Assembly: GCA_964235605.1 (NCBI GenBank)
Contig: CAXSCR010000003.1
Location: 62,001 to 126,000 of the forward strand
Reading direction: 5' to 3'
Origin: DATCRE01 sp964235605
GTDB taxonomy: Bacteria > Bacteroidota > Bacteroidia > Cytophagales > Cyclobacteriaceae
Length of the DNA: 64,000 nucleotides
The position numbers and the translations under genes were made by a program. Shown piece by piece: positions 8,446 through 17,951 of this stretch (positions are counted from its first letter, which is position 1; the number at the start of each line of letters is the position of its first letter). The notes below the pieces were generated by a model. That model ran no database searches. It was not told where the DNA came from and saw nothing but the letters and a program-made list of their open reading frames with translations.

Positions 8446-9984
8446 TCAACCTGCCCACCCCTCCCTATCCAAACTTCTATATTGAATAGCTTCAGCCAGG
8501 TGTTCGATTTTAATTTCTGATGAGTTTGAGAGATCGGCAATCGTTCTTGAAACTTTTAAAATGCGATCGTACGCTCTGGCAGAAAGTCCTAGACGCTCCA
8601 TTGCTGTTTTGAGTAATGTTCTTCCGGCGTCATTGATTTGACAAATGTGTTTTACCATGTTAGATGGCATCATGGCATTGCAATACACACTGTCATCATT
8701 TTTAAATCGCTCCGATTGTATGTCGCGTGCGTTGATAACACGAACTCGTATCTCATCACTGGTTTCTGTCTCTCTGTTAGCGGTCATCTCATCAAAACTC
8801 ACAGGCACCACTTCAACATGCAAATCAATTCGATCTAGTAATGGACCGCTTATTTTGCTAAGATATCGCTGAACAATTCCTGGTCCACATACACATTCTT
8901 TTTCAGGATGGTTGTAGTACCCACAGGGACATGGATTCATACTCGCTACCAACATGAAGTTAGCTGGATAGTCAATAGAAACCTTTGCACGCGAAATGGT
9001 TACACGTCGTTCTTCCATGGGTTGGCGCATTACTTCTAACACGGTGCGCTTAAACTCGGGAAGCTCATCCAAAAACAAAACGCCATTATGTGATAATGAA
9101 ATCTCGCCAGGTTGAGGGTTCCCTCCTCCACCTACTAACGCGACATCGGATATGGTATGATGTGGTGACCTGAATGGACGTGTGGCGATAAGTGTACCAT
9201 CACTTCCTAATTTTCCGGCAACGGAATGAATTTTTGTAGTCTCTAAAGCCTCATGTAAAGTAAGCGGCGGAAGTATAGTAGGAAGTCGTTTGGCCAACAT
9301 GGTTTTACCAGCACCGGGTGGGCCAATCATGATAACGTTATGGCCGCCAGCAGCAGCGATCTCCATAGCGCGCTTTATATTTTCCTGACCTTGTACATCC
9401 TTAAAATCTGTATCGTAATGATTTAATTTGGCAGCAAAGATTTCTCTTGTATCAACAGTTACAGGAGTGATGGATGTTTTGTTTTCTAAAAAATCGATAG
9501 CCTCCTTTAAAGTACTAACCGGATATACCTCCAACGCGCTTACAATAGCTGCTTCACGCGCATTCTCTTTAGGTAATATAAAACCTTTAAATCCTTCTTT
9601 TCTAGCTTGGATGGCAATGGGTAAAACACCTTTAATGGGACGCAACACACCATCGAGGGAAAGTTCACCCATGATGATATATTGATCTAATGTTTCAGTG
9701 GTGATTTGTCCGGAGGCTTTCAGTACACCGAGAGCAATGGGTAGATCGTAGGCGGACCCTTCTTTTCTTATATCGGCCGGTGCCAGATTAACTACTGTCT
9801 TGTTGCGTGGCATAAAGTAGCCAGAACTTTTCATGGCCGATTCTACACGGTGTTGACTTTCTTTTATTGCACTATCTGGTAAGCCGCTCATGAAGAACTT
9901 GACACCTTGTCCAACGCTTACTTCAACCATGATGATTCGCGCATCAACCCCATATACGGCTCCGCCGAAGGTTTTAGCCAACAT
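8446..9984 (-). CDS. comM: YifB/ComM-family AAA+ ATPase (Mg-chelatase-like)
   Basis: A 512-residue protein of the ComM family, hexameric AAA+ helicases that promote branch migration during natural transformation in proteobacteria. The N-terminal Lon-protease-like (ChlI) fold covers about residues 1-180 (LAPADIRKEGSAYDLPIALG). The AAA+ core has Walker A GPPGAGKT near residue 220, Walker B VLFLDELPEF and sensor motifs, and a four-cysteine zinc loop CPCGYYNHPEKECVC. The C-terminal Mg-chelatase part ends with SRTIADL. Length matches the family. It is transcribed away from the small membrane gene at 10037-10324. The role in DNA uptake is inferred from the family; no other competence genes are in view. 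Confidence 0.93.
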   Translation of the reverse strand: MLAKTFGGAVYGVDARIIMVEVSVGQGVKFFMSGLPDSAIKESQHRVESAMKSSGYFMPRNKTVVNLAPADIRKEGSAYDLPIALGVLKASGQITTETLDQYIIMGELSLDGVLRPIKGVLPIAIQARKEGFKGFILPKENAREAAIVSALEVYPVSTLKEAIDFLENKTSITPVTVDTREIFAAKLNHYDTDFKDVQGQENIKRAMEIAAAGGHNVIMIGPPGAGKTMLAKRLPTILPPLTLHEALETTKIHSVAGKLGSDGTLIATRPFRSPHHTISDVALVGGGGNPQPGEISLSHNGVLFLDELPEFKRTVLEVMRQPMEERRVTISRAKVSIDYPANFMLVASMNPCPCGYYNHPEKECVCGPGIVQRYLSKISGPLLDRIDLHVEVVPVSFDEMTANRETETSDEIRVRVINARDIQSERFKNDDSVYCNAMMPSNMVKHICQINDAGRTLLKTAMERLGLSARAYDRILKVSRTIADLSNSSEIKIEHLAEAIQYRSLDREGWAG

Positions 9985-9993
9985 AAATAAAAA

Positions 9994-10015
9994 GAGGTTA
10001 GAGGGTGGAGGGTAG
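9994..10015 (+). repeat. Short G-rich heptamer run upstream of comM
   Basis: Three units on a 7-base period, GAGGTTA, GAGGGTG and GAGGGTA, lie 10 bases upstream of the comM start. It may be one arm of the same kind of array seen elsewhere in the window; no inverted partner is seen. Confidence 0.4.
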
Positions 10016-10036
10016 ATTTATTTTTAAGAGAAGCGC

Positions 10037-10324
10037 TTATTTCTTAGCTGCTTCCTGGAGATCAAACAATTTTGCTTTGAGTATATTAAACTCTTTGTTA
10101 AGCAACGCCTGTGCTTTTTGGGTATCCTTATCCACTTTCCATGACCATACGAAGTCGATGATTATGAGAATAACGCCAATGAGAGTTACATACTTAAAAT
10201 ATGGAACGTACTTTACCATTCCGAACAATAGATTACTATTGTGATCTAACATAGCGGTAAAAAGGAAAGAGCATATGTGGAACGCTGCGAAGACAGCGTA
10301 AAAGATTAGCCTGTTTTTTTTCAT
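10037..10324 (-). CDS. Small two-helix membrane protein of unknown function
   Basis: A 95-residue protein with two hydrophobic segments (about residues 5-24 and 42-61) followed by a charged, probably helical tail ending in FDLQEAAKK. No recognised domain. It lies between the ABC exporter and comM on the same strand with 50-130 base gaps, so co-transcription is possible but not shown. Confidence 0.6.
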   Translation of the reverse strand: MKKNRLIFYAVFAAFHICSFLFTAMLDHNSNLLFGMVKYVPYFKYVTLIGVILIIIDFVWSWKVDKDTQKAQALLNKEFNILKAKLFDLQEAAKK

Positions 10325-10456
10325 GATCAGAATTTTCTATTGATCTGCAAGTAACTAAAGATATAGCAAAAATATGAAAATAGAATATAAAAGTGCTATG
10401 ACACCTACAATTGCTTGCACACCTCACCAAAAAGAATGATCAAATACATAAGTTAT

Positions 10457-12286
10457 CTATTGTTTCGTTATCTGGATTTCATTCAACTTCTTGTACACGC
10501 CATTATGCTTAATCAGGTAGTCATGTGTACCGCGTTCAGCAATCTGGCCATTCTGAATTACGATAATCTCGTCGGCATGTTGAATAGTGCTGAGCCTATG
10601 CGCAATTACAATAGAGGTTCTATTTTCCATTAAATGTGTTAATGCATCTTGAACCAGACGTTCCGATTCTGAATCTAGTGCTGAGGTTGCCTCATCCAAA
10701 ATTAATATGGGTGGATTTTTTAGCACAGCCCGCGCAATACTAATGCGCTGACGTTGACCACCAGAAAGCTTGGAGCCACGTTCACCTATAAGCGTTTGAT
10801 AGCCCTCATCTGTTTGCATAATGAAGTCATGTGCATTCGCCACCTTAGCGGCGTGAATTACGTCTTCTTCCTTTGCACTCTCCATTCCGAAGGCGATGTT
10901 ATTAAAAATACTATCGTTAAAAAGAATGGACTCCTGTGTAACAACACCCATCTGCTTACGGAGAGATTCTATCTCATAATCGGCTAGGGAAACTCCGTCA
11001 AGCAAAACTTCACCGGCTGTTGGATCGTAGAACCGTGGTATCAAATCAGCCAGAGTAGACTTTCCGCCACCAGATGAACCAACTAAAGCTACGGTCCTTC
11101 CCTTTTCGATTTTAAGATTAATGTTATTAAGAACGATTTCGCGATCGTAAGCAAAACTTACTTTCTTAAACTCAATGCTGTTGGTAAACTCCTTTAGTGA
11201 TATTGCTCCCGGTTTATTTTGTACGGCAGGAATTGCATCAATAATTTCAAAAATACGTTTAGCCGAAACAGTTCCTTTTTGTAGCGAAGTAATGCCATTA
11301 GAAAAATTCTTTGCTGGTTGAATGATCTGGGTAAACATCCCTAAGAAGCCAAGAAACTCATTCGGAGATAGCTCTTTTCTAAATACAAGTGAACCTCCAA
11401 AAATAATGATTACCGCCACAATCATTATCCCGATAGTTTCTGAAATTGGCGAAGCCAGCTCATTTTTACGGGCGATTGAAAGGTTAACCTTGCGGTGATA
11501 ACTTGTTTCATTATCAATTTTCTTAAGTATAAATGGTCTCGCATTAAATGCTAGAACCACACGCATACCAGAAAAGGTTTCGTCTAGAATATTAACGATA
11601 CGCCCTAGCGACTCCTGACTTTGAATGGCCTTCTTTTTTAAACGCTTTATAAGTTCTGCGAGGAGACCGCCTGTTATAGGTAAAAGAACTAAAGTAAAAA
11701 GCGTCAATTTTACCGATATAAAAAACAGAACACTAAAATAAACAATTATGGTAATGGGCTCCTTCCAGACAAATTTTAAACTATTAACTACGGCACTCTC
11801 AACTTCAGCAACGTCGTTAGTAAATCTGGAGATAAGATCACCCTTTCGTTGATTATTAAAAAAACCAATATGAAGATCTGAAACGTTTCTAAAGATATTC
11901 ATCCTCATATTTTTGACTACATCCACTTTAATACGGGAAGCAGTCATTCTTTCCACATACCTGAACAGGTTAGTTAATAAAACACTTACAATTATGGATG
12001 CGCAAATAAATAGCATGGCATCCATGGGCCCGTACTGTTTAATAATTGTAACGAAGTAATAATTAAATACATCAAGAACATAGTTTATCGAAAGTGAAAA
12101 TTTTGGAAGTGCCGGTATCACTTTAATGGTCTTTTCCGTATAGCCAAATAAAATATTTAGCATAGGTATCACAAGGGCAATGTTCGCGACGCTAAAAAGA
12201 ATCCCTAATATCGAAAAGACAATGAACTTAGCAAAGCGAGAATAAATCCGCGGTGCATACCGTAAAATACGGAGGTAAATTTCCAT
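10457..12286 (-). CDS. MsbA-like ABC exporter (fused permease and ATPase)
   Basis: A 609-residue half-transporter that would work as a homodimer in the inner membrane. Six transmembrane helices cover roughly residues 15-320. The nucleotide-binding domain has Walker A VGSSGGGKST, Q-loop VTQESILF, signature LSGGQRQR, Walker B ILILDEATSALD and switch histidine IVIAHRLSTI. The length and layout fit the MsbA/lipid-A or multidrug exporter group; in Bacteroidota this gene is usually the lipid-flippase candidate, but the substrate cannot be told from sequence. The next gene downstream of its start (12345-14036) encodes an outer-membrane barrel on the same strand, 58 bases away. Confidence 0.92.
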   Translation of the reverse strand: MEIYLRILRYAPRIYSRFAKFIVFSILGILFSVANIALVIPMLNILFGYTEKTIKVIPALPKFSLSINYVLDVFNYYFVTIIKQYGPMDAMLFICASIIVSVLLTNLFRYVERMTASRIKVDVVKNMRMNIFRNVSDLHIGFFNNQRKGDLISRFTNDVAEVESAVVNSLKFVWKEPITIIVYFSVLFFISVKLTLFTLVLLPITGGLLAELIKRLKKKAIQSQESLGRIVNILDETFSGMRVVLAFNARPFILKKIDNETSYHRKVNLSIARKNELASPISETIGIMIVAVIIIFGGSLVFRKELSPNEFLGFLGMFTQIIQPAKNFSNGITSLQKGTVSAKRIFEIIDAIPAVQNKPGAISLKEFTNSIEFKKVSFAYDREIVLNNINLKIEKGRTVALVGSSGGGKSTLADLIPRFYDPTAGEVLLDGVSLADYEIESLRKQMGVVTQESILFNDSIFNNIAFGMESAKEEDVIHAAKVANAHDFIMQTDEGYQTLIGERGSKLSGGQRQRISIARAVLKNPPILILDEATSALDSESERLVQDALTHLMENRTSIVIAHRLSTIQHADEIIVIQNGQIAERGTHDYLIKHNGVYKKLNEIQITKQ

Positions 12287-12344
12287 CTAGATAAACTTTA
12301 AATAATTGTAATACAATAGGGACTTACTAAACAACATCACGAGT

Positions 12345-14036
12345 TTAAAATTCATAAAGACGCTGTGCAATATTCCAGCGCAAAGCTAATGAAGTTATTG
12401 AAGAATTATTGTTGTAAGTAGCAAACGAACTTTTACTCTGGCGTAGTATGTAATTTACATCAATGAATAGATTATGTTTTAACATCCAGGAAACTGTGAA
12501 ACTTCCAAACATAATATCATTGGGAATTCCTTGTCCGATTTTATTTCCATAATTCTGTGCGTGCGTTCTGTTATTTCTTAATATGTTACTGCCGTAATTG
12601 GCGGATGTTGATGTTGAGTCACGTCCAATTGAGGTCAGAATTAACTTTCCCGTAAGGTTTAATTTTGGCAAGGGTTGATAACGTAGAATACCAACAAGTT
12701 CATTAAAATTAGCGCCAAGTGGATGCGCTACAGATTGCCTATAACTAGCGTAATTTGAATAATCTGATCCATGCGTATAGGTAAATGGCCGAACAATATT
12801 TACCTCACCTTGTAGATCCAAATTAGGGATTGTAAATGCATCTATATATTTCAAACCGCCCTGTACAGCGAATTTATTTGCCCACCATCCATCGCCAGAT
12901 TTGATGTGATCTATACTAAATTCATCTATAACAAATTGGCCATATAAAGATACCTTCCTCAATGCGTTCCATTTAAAATCCAATCCTAAAATAACATTGT
13001 CACTGCTACCATTCTGCTGCTCAATGGCACGATAGAAGATTACCGGATTTACATACGACCACTCAAAGGTATTATTGCTAGAAGAATCTTTCGGACTGAA
13101 TATTACGGATTCAAAAAAACCTAAGTTGAAATGCTTCCCGATGTTCATACTTAAATGATGAAAGGCGATATACTTTTCAGGATATCTTTTATTTCCGGTT
13201 AACCCACTTGCGTTGCCTTGAAGGTCGGCAGTCATGCGATTAATTTGAAACAAGTAATTTATCTTCCATACTTTAACATTTGTTTTAAAGAATAAGGATG
13301 GTGGCGCGTAGTCAGAAAAAATTAATGAGCGATAGCCGTTGCCTATAAAAGTTCGGTCATTCCCTAACTGAATGTTGATATGTTTTGTGGCTTCAAATGA
13401 TATATAAGCACGAGCTTGAAGAAAGTCTACGCCTTTACCTTCTTTATAACCCTTCCAAAAACCTTCATGCGGAATAGCCAATGTTGTGTTTTTCACATCA
13501 TTGACATAAGCAGGCAGCATGGCCTGGTTATCAGTTAAATAAGAATAGAAGCCAACCTTTTTATCGATCATGCCACGCACTTCTACGCCGCGGGTGTTAA
13601 TAAAAAGCATTTCATCTTGCCGAGAGTCTTGTCCGGCGCCTACATAAAGTACCGGATTTACATGCAAATCAAAGTCAGAATGATCGACATGATAAAGGTC
13701 AGACTTTTTTCTATAGAATCTTTTCAGGATAGCTTTTTTGGAATTATTGGTTTCAGGTTTGGCCCATTCCCAACTATCATTTCGCAGATAGTCATAGTTA
13801 AACTCATCCGCCCGCGATGTAAAAACATTCTTTTGATGTGTTGAATCAACAAAAGCTACAATGTCAGATCGCTTATAGGGTTTTACCGCTGTCAGCACTT
13901 CTTGCGTAAGACGCCCTGTTTTTATCTCGTATCGATCTATTTTATTATAATATTCTTCATTTAGAGGAGCATACGTGCTTTGAGAATACGCCAGCAACGG
14001 CAAATAAAAAAAGGCCAAAAGACTTAGATTCTTCAT
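12345..14036 (-). CDS. Outer-membrane beta-barrel protein, Wzi/RemB-like
   Basis: A 563-residue exported protein. A signal peptide is clear (MKNLSLLAFFYLPLLAYSQS, cleavage after about residue 18). After a short N-terminal segment (EYYNKIDRYEIKTGR) the chain is rich in alternating, aromatic beta-strand patterns and ends with LALRWNIAQRLYEF, a typical barrel C terminus with a terminal aromatic residue. The layout is that of the capsule-assembly Wzi-like family, which in gliding Bacteroidota includes the RemB-type surface proteins. It is probably anchored in the outer membrane and involved in surface polysaccharide or adhesion; that part is inference. The ABC exporter downstream could form a transcription unit with it. 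Confidence 0.65.
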   Translation of the reverse strand: MKNLSLLAFFYLPLLAYSQSTYAPLNEEYYNKIDRYEIKTGRLTQEVLTAVKPYKRSDIVAFVDSTHQKNVFTSRADEFNYDYLRNDSWEWAKPETNNSKKAILKRFYRKKSDLYHVDHSDFDLHVNPVLYVGAGQDSRQDEMLFINTRGVEVRGMIDKKVGFYSYLTDNQAMLPAYVNDVKNTTLAIPHEGFWKGYKEGKGVDFLQARAYISFEATKHINIQLGNDRTFIGNGYRSLIFSDYAPPSLFFKTNVKVWKINYLFQINRMTADLQGNASGLTGNKRYPEKYIAFHHLSMNIGKHFNLGFFESVIFSPKDSSSNNTFEWSYVNPVIFYRAIEQQNGSSDNVILGLDFKWNALRKVSLYGQFVIDEFSIDHIKSGDGWWANKFAVQGGLKYIDAFTIPNLDLQGEVNIVRPFTYTHGSDYSNYASYRQSVAHPLGANFNELVGILRYQPLPKLNLTGKLILTSIGRDSTSTSANYGSNILRNNRTHAQNYGNKIGQGIPNDIMFGSFTVSWMLKHNLFIDVNYILRQSKSSFATYNNNSSITSLALRWNIAQRLYEF

Positions 14037-14118
14037 TGTAGAACTTTAGAGAAAAAATACGAAGCTTGAGGCTTAGGACCAAACTTAGGGATTAGCCCCA
14101 AAAAACATAAACTATCTC

Positions 14119-14148
14119 TTGAAATTACTGCATCTGTGCTTATATTTG
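14119..14148 (+). promoter_or_regulatory. Bacteroidota-type promoter of rpmE2
   Basis: TTG (14119-14121), a 19-base spacer and TATATTTG (14141-14148) match the TTG-N19-TAnnTTTG promoter pattern of the Bacteroidota main sigma factor. It lies 32 bases upstream of the L31 start codon. Confidence 0.7.
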
Positions 14149-14180
14149 CAATCCTTTTAAGGAAAAACCGAAAAATCGAT

Positions 14181-14438
14181 ATGAAAAAAGGCATTCATCC
14201 GGAGTATAGAGACGTAGTTTTTCACGATACCTCCAGCGACACAAAATTTTTAACCCGTTCTACCCAGTGGTCTAAAGAAACTACAAAATGGGAAGATGGT
14301 AACGAGTACCCAGTTATTAAAGTCGAGGTGAGCTCAGCATCACATCCTTTCTTCACAGGTAAAAAACTGTTTGTTGATACAGCAGGACGCGTTGAAAAAT
14401 TCCAAAAGAAATACGGCAAGAAGTCCATTACAGAATAA
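14181..14438 (+). CDS. rpmE2: 50S ribosomal protein L31 type B (zinc-free)
   Basis: An 85-residue large-subunit protein. It begins MKKGIHPEYRDVVFHDTSS and has SHPFFTGKKLFVDTAGRVEKF, the type-B pattern in which the cysteine residues that bind zinc in type-A L31 are absent. An upstream in-frame start at 14136 is rejected because it would put 15 non-homologous residues in front and overlap the promoter. A strong terminator follows 18 bases after the stop, so the gene is probably monocistronic. Confidence 0.95.
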   Translation: MKKGIHPEYRDVVFHDTSSDTKFLTRSTQWSKETTKWEDGNEYPVIKVEVSSASHPFFTGKKLFVDTAGRVEKFQKKYGKKSITE

Positions 14439-14455
14439 GCTTCTTACAACTATAG

Positions 14456-14487
14456 AAAAGGTCTTCAATTTATTGGAGACCTTTTTT
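14456..14487 (+). terminator. Rho-independent terminator of rpmE2
   Basis: A hairpin with arms AAAAGGTCT and AGACCTTTT, interrupted by one extra base and a loop, ending in a run of T. It lies 18 bases past the L31 stop. Confidence 0.85.
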
Positions 14488-14503
14488 GTTTGGGGACAGG
14501 GTT

Positions 14504-14632
14504 AGGTTTCAGGTTCCAAGTTCAAGGTTCCAAGTTCAAAGTTCAAAGTTCAAGGTTCCAAGTTCAAAGTTCAAGGGTTCAAAGTTCAAGGTTCAGGTTT
14601 TAGGTTTCACATTTTAGGTTCCATGTTCACAA
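14504..14632 (+). repeat. GTTC-type heptamer array
   Basis: About fifteen units on a 7-base period: GTTCCAA, GTTCAAG, GTTCAAA, GTTCAGG and close variants, with one 8-base slip. All units point the same way and no inverted partner is seen before the next gene at 14673. It follows the rpmE2 terminator directly. Confidence 0.85.
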
Positions 14633-14672
14633 AATCCAATATCACCCAAACATAACCTGAACTTTCCTATTT

Positions 14673-15854
14673 TTGAAGATGAACCTAATTCTCTTTGACG
14701 ATCCTGCTATCCGTACCGATCTACTACCCTTTACTTTCACGCGGCCAGTTAGTAAAATCAGGGTAGGTATTTTAACGATCGATGAAAAATGGGAACGATG
14801 GCTCAGGCTCAAAGCCTCTTTTAACACCATCGATTATCTTCAGAAGAAATTTCCATTGAATGCAACCTCCGATGATCTGCTTATAAATGGTGCAGTTTGT
14901 CCTGATGAAAAATTAGTTAGCGCAATTCAGTCTTTACAACCCGGACAATTTCTTGTTAAAGGTGATATGCTTATTGCAGCGCGGAAACCAGAAGCAGGCA
15001 TGAACAGCACAAACACGACAAATTATACTGAAGCTGTTACTGTCATTGATAAAACCTGGAAAATTTTTCGAGAGAACGCAGCGCAGATTAGAATAGATTT
15101 CAAACTTGTAACAGCTGGAAGAAAATCAGCGGGTATAGATGACAAACATACCATTATCTATGGTAAAGAAAATGTTTTTGTTGAAGAAGGTGTGTATGTT
15201 CGCGCAGCAATTATTAATGCAGAGACAGGGCCCGTTTATCTAGGAAGGAATAGCATTGTACAAGAGGGCGCTATGATCCGTGGCTCTTTCGCTTTATGCG
15301 AAGGTGGTCATGTTAATATGGGCGGAAAAATGCGTGGTGACATAACCGTTGGTCCGTTCTCGAAAGTTGGTGGTGAAGTAAGCACATCTGTCATCTTCGG
15401 TTACAGCAATAAAGCCCACGATGGTTTTATGGGTTGCACCGTTATGGGTGAATGGTGTAACCTTGGCGCAGACACAAACACATCGAACCTGAAGAACAAT
15501 TATGACTTTGTAAAATTGTGGAGTCATAGCAAAAATGATTTCATAAATACCGGTCTTCAGTTTTGTGGATTGATGATGGGCGACCATAGCAAGTGTGGAA
15601 TCAATACCATGTTTAATACAGGTACTGTTATTGACGTCTCGGCAAATGTTTTTGGTGAAGGATTTCCTAAAAATTACATCCCTTCATTTTCGTGGGGAGG
15701 AAGTTCGCTGGCAACTTATCAATTGGATAAAGCAATGGACACTGCCGCAAAAGTTATGGCAAGAAGAAATATTATTTTTGACGATACTGAGCGCGCTATT
15801 TTAGTAAAAGTTTATGAATTAACTGCACAAAGCAGAGATTGGAAAAAAACATAA
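14673..15854 (+). CDS. GlmU-like putative sugar nucleotidyltransferase with left-handed beta-helix
   Basis: A 393-residue protein of the Bacteroidota GlmU family. The N-terminal half resembles a nucleotidyltransferase (starts MNLILFDDPAIRTDLLPFTF) but lacks a clean LxAGxGTRM signature, so activity of that half is uncertain. From about residue 190 the hexapeptide pattern of a left-handed beta helix is clear (AAIINAETGPVYLGRNSIVQ, then further turns to residue 330), as in UDP-GlcNAc pyrophosphorylase and acetyltransferases. It may contribute to cell-wall or surface sugar precursors. The stop is one base before the holB start, so the two genes are translationally close and likely co-transcribed. 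Confidence 0.75.
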   Translation: MKMNLILFDDPAIRTDLLPFTFTRPVSKIRVGILTIDEKWERWLRLKASFNTIDYLQKKFPLNATSDDLLINGAVCPDEKLVSAIQSLQPGQFLVKGDMLIAARKPEAGMNSTNTTNYTEAVTVIDKTWKIFRENAAQIRIDFKLVTAGRKSAGIDDKHTIIYGKENVFVEEGVYVRAAIINAETGPVYLGRNSIVQEGAMIRGSFALCEGGHVNMGGKMRGDITVGPFSKVGGEVSTSVIFGYSNKAHDGFMGCTVMGEWCNLGADTNTSNLKNNYDFVKLWSHSKNDFINTGLQFCGLMMGDHSKCGINTMFNTGTVIDVSANVFGEGFPKNYIPSFSWGGSSLATYQLDKAMDTAAKVMARRNIIFDDTERAILVKVYELTAQSRDWKKT

Positions 15855-15855
15855 C

Positions 15856-16977
15856 ATGAAGTTTTCAAGTATACCCGGACTATCTGAAGTAAAAAGTCTT
15901 TTAATAGATGCTGCAAAAAGCAATCACACAGCGCATGCGCAGCTATTTGTAGGCGCAGAAGGTGCGCTTAACTTACCCATCGCGTTAGCTTATGCCAGTT
16001 ACCTTCATTGTGAAAACAAAGGCGATGATGCTTGTGGTTTTTGTTCAGCATGCTCTAAAAATTTAAAATTTATTCATCCTGACACCCACTTCGTTTTTCC
16101 GCTTGGCAATATAAAAGGCGATAAAGACGAAGATCGATTCAAAGCAGATATTACCAAAAGTTGGCGTTCATTCCTTTTAGAACAACCCTTCGGCAACCTT
16201 GACGATTGGACGAACTATTACGGTGGTGAAGATAAGCAAGCACTCATATCACGTGAAGGAAGCAGAGATATAATTAAAACACTCTCACTTAAACCATTTG
16301 AAAGTCCACATAAGATCATGATCATTTGGCAGCCTGAACTTATGCATGCTCCGGCAGCCAATGGTATTTTAAAAATCCTGGAAGAGCCACCTCCACATAC
16401 TTATTTCATTCTCGTCACCAACGCAGCCGATAGGCTTCTTCCTACCATTATTTCGCGCACGCAAATAGTGAGCGTACCGTTATTGTCAGACGAAGAACTA
16501 GAAGCTTGCCTGGTAGATAAATTCAAAACTGAAAAATCACGCGCAAGTAAAGCATCTCAGCTGGCAGAAGGCAATATTAATTTGGCGTTAAAAGTTTTAG
16601 AGGACGCAGAAGACAACAACACCCAACGATTTACAGATTGGATGCGCGCCTGCTTCAAAAAAAATTATGGCAGCCTTGTAACCATGGCCGATGATTACCA
16701 TGGCTTGGATAAACTCAGCCAAAAAAACCTGATGATGTATAGTTTGGGTATGATGCGCGAAACATTATTAAGTATAGCAGGTGCCGATAAATTAAACCGT
16801 ACACGCGGTGAAGAATTAAAATTTATTCAAAATTTCAGTAAGGTGATGAATGTCTACAAAATTGAAAAATCAGTAAACATGTTAAACGATGCAAGCTATC
16901 ACCTAGAGCGTAATGGAAGTGCCAAAATGATCTTCCTTGATCTATCATTAAAATTATCACAAACAATTAATGCGTAA
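15856..16977 (+). CDS. holB: DNA polymerase III delta' subunit
   Basis: A 373-residue clamp-loader subunit. The zinc module is seen as CENKGDDACGFCSAC, the sensor-type block is APAANGILKILEEPPPHTYF, and the SRC-type motif appears as IISRTQIV. The region where DnaX has a P-loop reads VGAEGALNLP and lacks the lysine, as expected for delta', which does not hydrolyse ATP. It helps load the beta clamp on DNA with DnaX and HolA. The start ATG is one base after the upstream stop, and hemC follows 31 bases downstream of the end. Confidence 0.92.
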   Translation: MKFSSIPGLSEVKSLLIDAAKSNHTAHAQLFVGAEGALNLPIALAYASYLHCENKGDDACGFCSACSKNLKFIHPDTHFVFPLGNIKGDKDEDRFKADITKSWRSFLLEQPFGNLDDWTNYYGGEDKQALISREGSRDIIKTLSLKPFESPHKIMIIWQPELMHAPAANGILKILEEPPPHTYFILVTNAADRLLPTIISRTQIVSVPLLSDEELEACLVDKFKTEKSRASKASQLAEGNINLALKVLEDAEDNNTQRFTDWMRACFKKNYGSLVTMADDYHGLDKLSQKNLMMYSLGMMRETLLSIAGADKLNRTRGEELKFIQNFSKVMNVYKIEKSVNMLNDASYHLERNGSAKMIFLDLSLKLSQTINA

Positions 16978-17008
16978 TGTATAAGTTGTTTATTAAATAC
17001 CTTTGATT

Positions 17009-17938
17009 ATGAACAGAACGATTCGCATTGGTACCCGTGGTAGTAAGCTGGCATTATGGCAAGCTGAACACGTAGCAAGCCTCATTAAACCTTCTGGCTA
17101 TTTAACTGAGATTGTACCCATTGAAACAAAGGGTGATAAGATACTCAATGTGTCTATTGCTAAAATTGGAAGCAAGGGCGTATTTACAGAAGAGATCGAA
17201 GCTAAATTAATTGATGGCGCTGTCGATATTGCTGTGCATAGTGCAAAGGATTTATCTTCTGAAGTGCCCGAAGAACTGGAGCTAATTGCATTTACGGAGC
17301 GTGAGGAGGTAAACGATGTTATGGTAAGCAACCAGAAAAATTTAGATCTATTAGGTAGAATAAAGGTTGGCACATCGGCGACACGCCGCGTAGCTTTTTT
17401 GAGACATTATTATCCAAATGCTACCGCTGTTTCTATTCGCGGAAACTTACAAACACGATTTAGTAAATTAGAAGCTGGAGAATATGATGCATTGGTGTTG
17501 GCTTATGCAGGCGTACACAGAATGGGTTATGATGATTTTATTGTAGAAAAAATTGATACAAGCTATTTTGTTCCAGCGGTTGGGCAAGGAAGTATTGCGA
17601 TAGAATGCCATAAAAAACTTAGTTTCGATAAAAAGAAAATAATTCAAGACTGGATCAATCATCCTCGAACAGAAAATTGCGTACGGGCCGAGCGTGCGTT
17701 TTTAAAAACAATGCAAGGCGGCTGTAGCATTCCCGTGTTTGCCTATGGTCATTATGAGGGCGCCATGATAACCTTAAAAGGCGGCATCATTTCGCTTGAC
17801 GGAAAAACAATTGTAAAAGCGAAGCAAACTGCACCTGTAATAGATATAAAAGAATTAGGCGAAGCTGTAGCCAATGAAGTTTTAATTAATGGTGGTAGTG
17901 ATATACTCCACGATATAAGACAACATGTTAAAAACTAA
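17009..17938 (+). CDS. hemC: Hydroxymethylbilane synthase (porphobilinogen deaminase)
   Basis: A 309-residue enzyme that joins four porphobilinogens into hydroxymethylbilane in haem synthesis. It shows IRIGTRGSKLALWQA at the N terminus, AVHSAKDLSSEVP, GTSATRRVAFL, the substrate-binding SIRGNLQTR and MQGGCSIPVFAYG, whose cysteine carries the dipyrromethane cofactor. The ATG at 17009 is chosen over an upstream TTG at 17003 because the family starts at MNRTIRIGTR. The peptidyl-prolyl isomerase gene starts 14 bases after the stop. Confidence 0.97.
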   Translation: MNRTIRIGTRGSKLALWQAEHVASLIKPSGYLTEIVPIETKGDKILNVSIAKIGSKGVFTEEIEAKLIDGAVDIAVHSAKDLSSEVPEELELIAFTEREEVNDVMVSNQKNLDLLGRIKVGTSATRRVAFLRHYYPNATAVSIRGNLQTRFSKLEAGEYDALVLAYAGVHRMGYDDFIVEKIDTSYFVPAVGQGSIAIECHKKLSFDKKKIIQDWINHPRTENCVRAERAFLKTMQGGCSIPVFAYGHYEGAMITLKGGIISLDGKTIVKAKQTAPVIDIKELGEAVANEVLINGGSDILHDIRQHVKN

Positions 17939-17951
17939 ATATTATAATCAA

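Noticed and set aside
15856..16977. A broken Walker A in holB as a sign of decay
   Set aside because: The delta' subunit normally lacks a working P-loop, so this is expected for the family.
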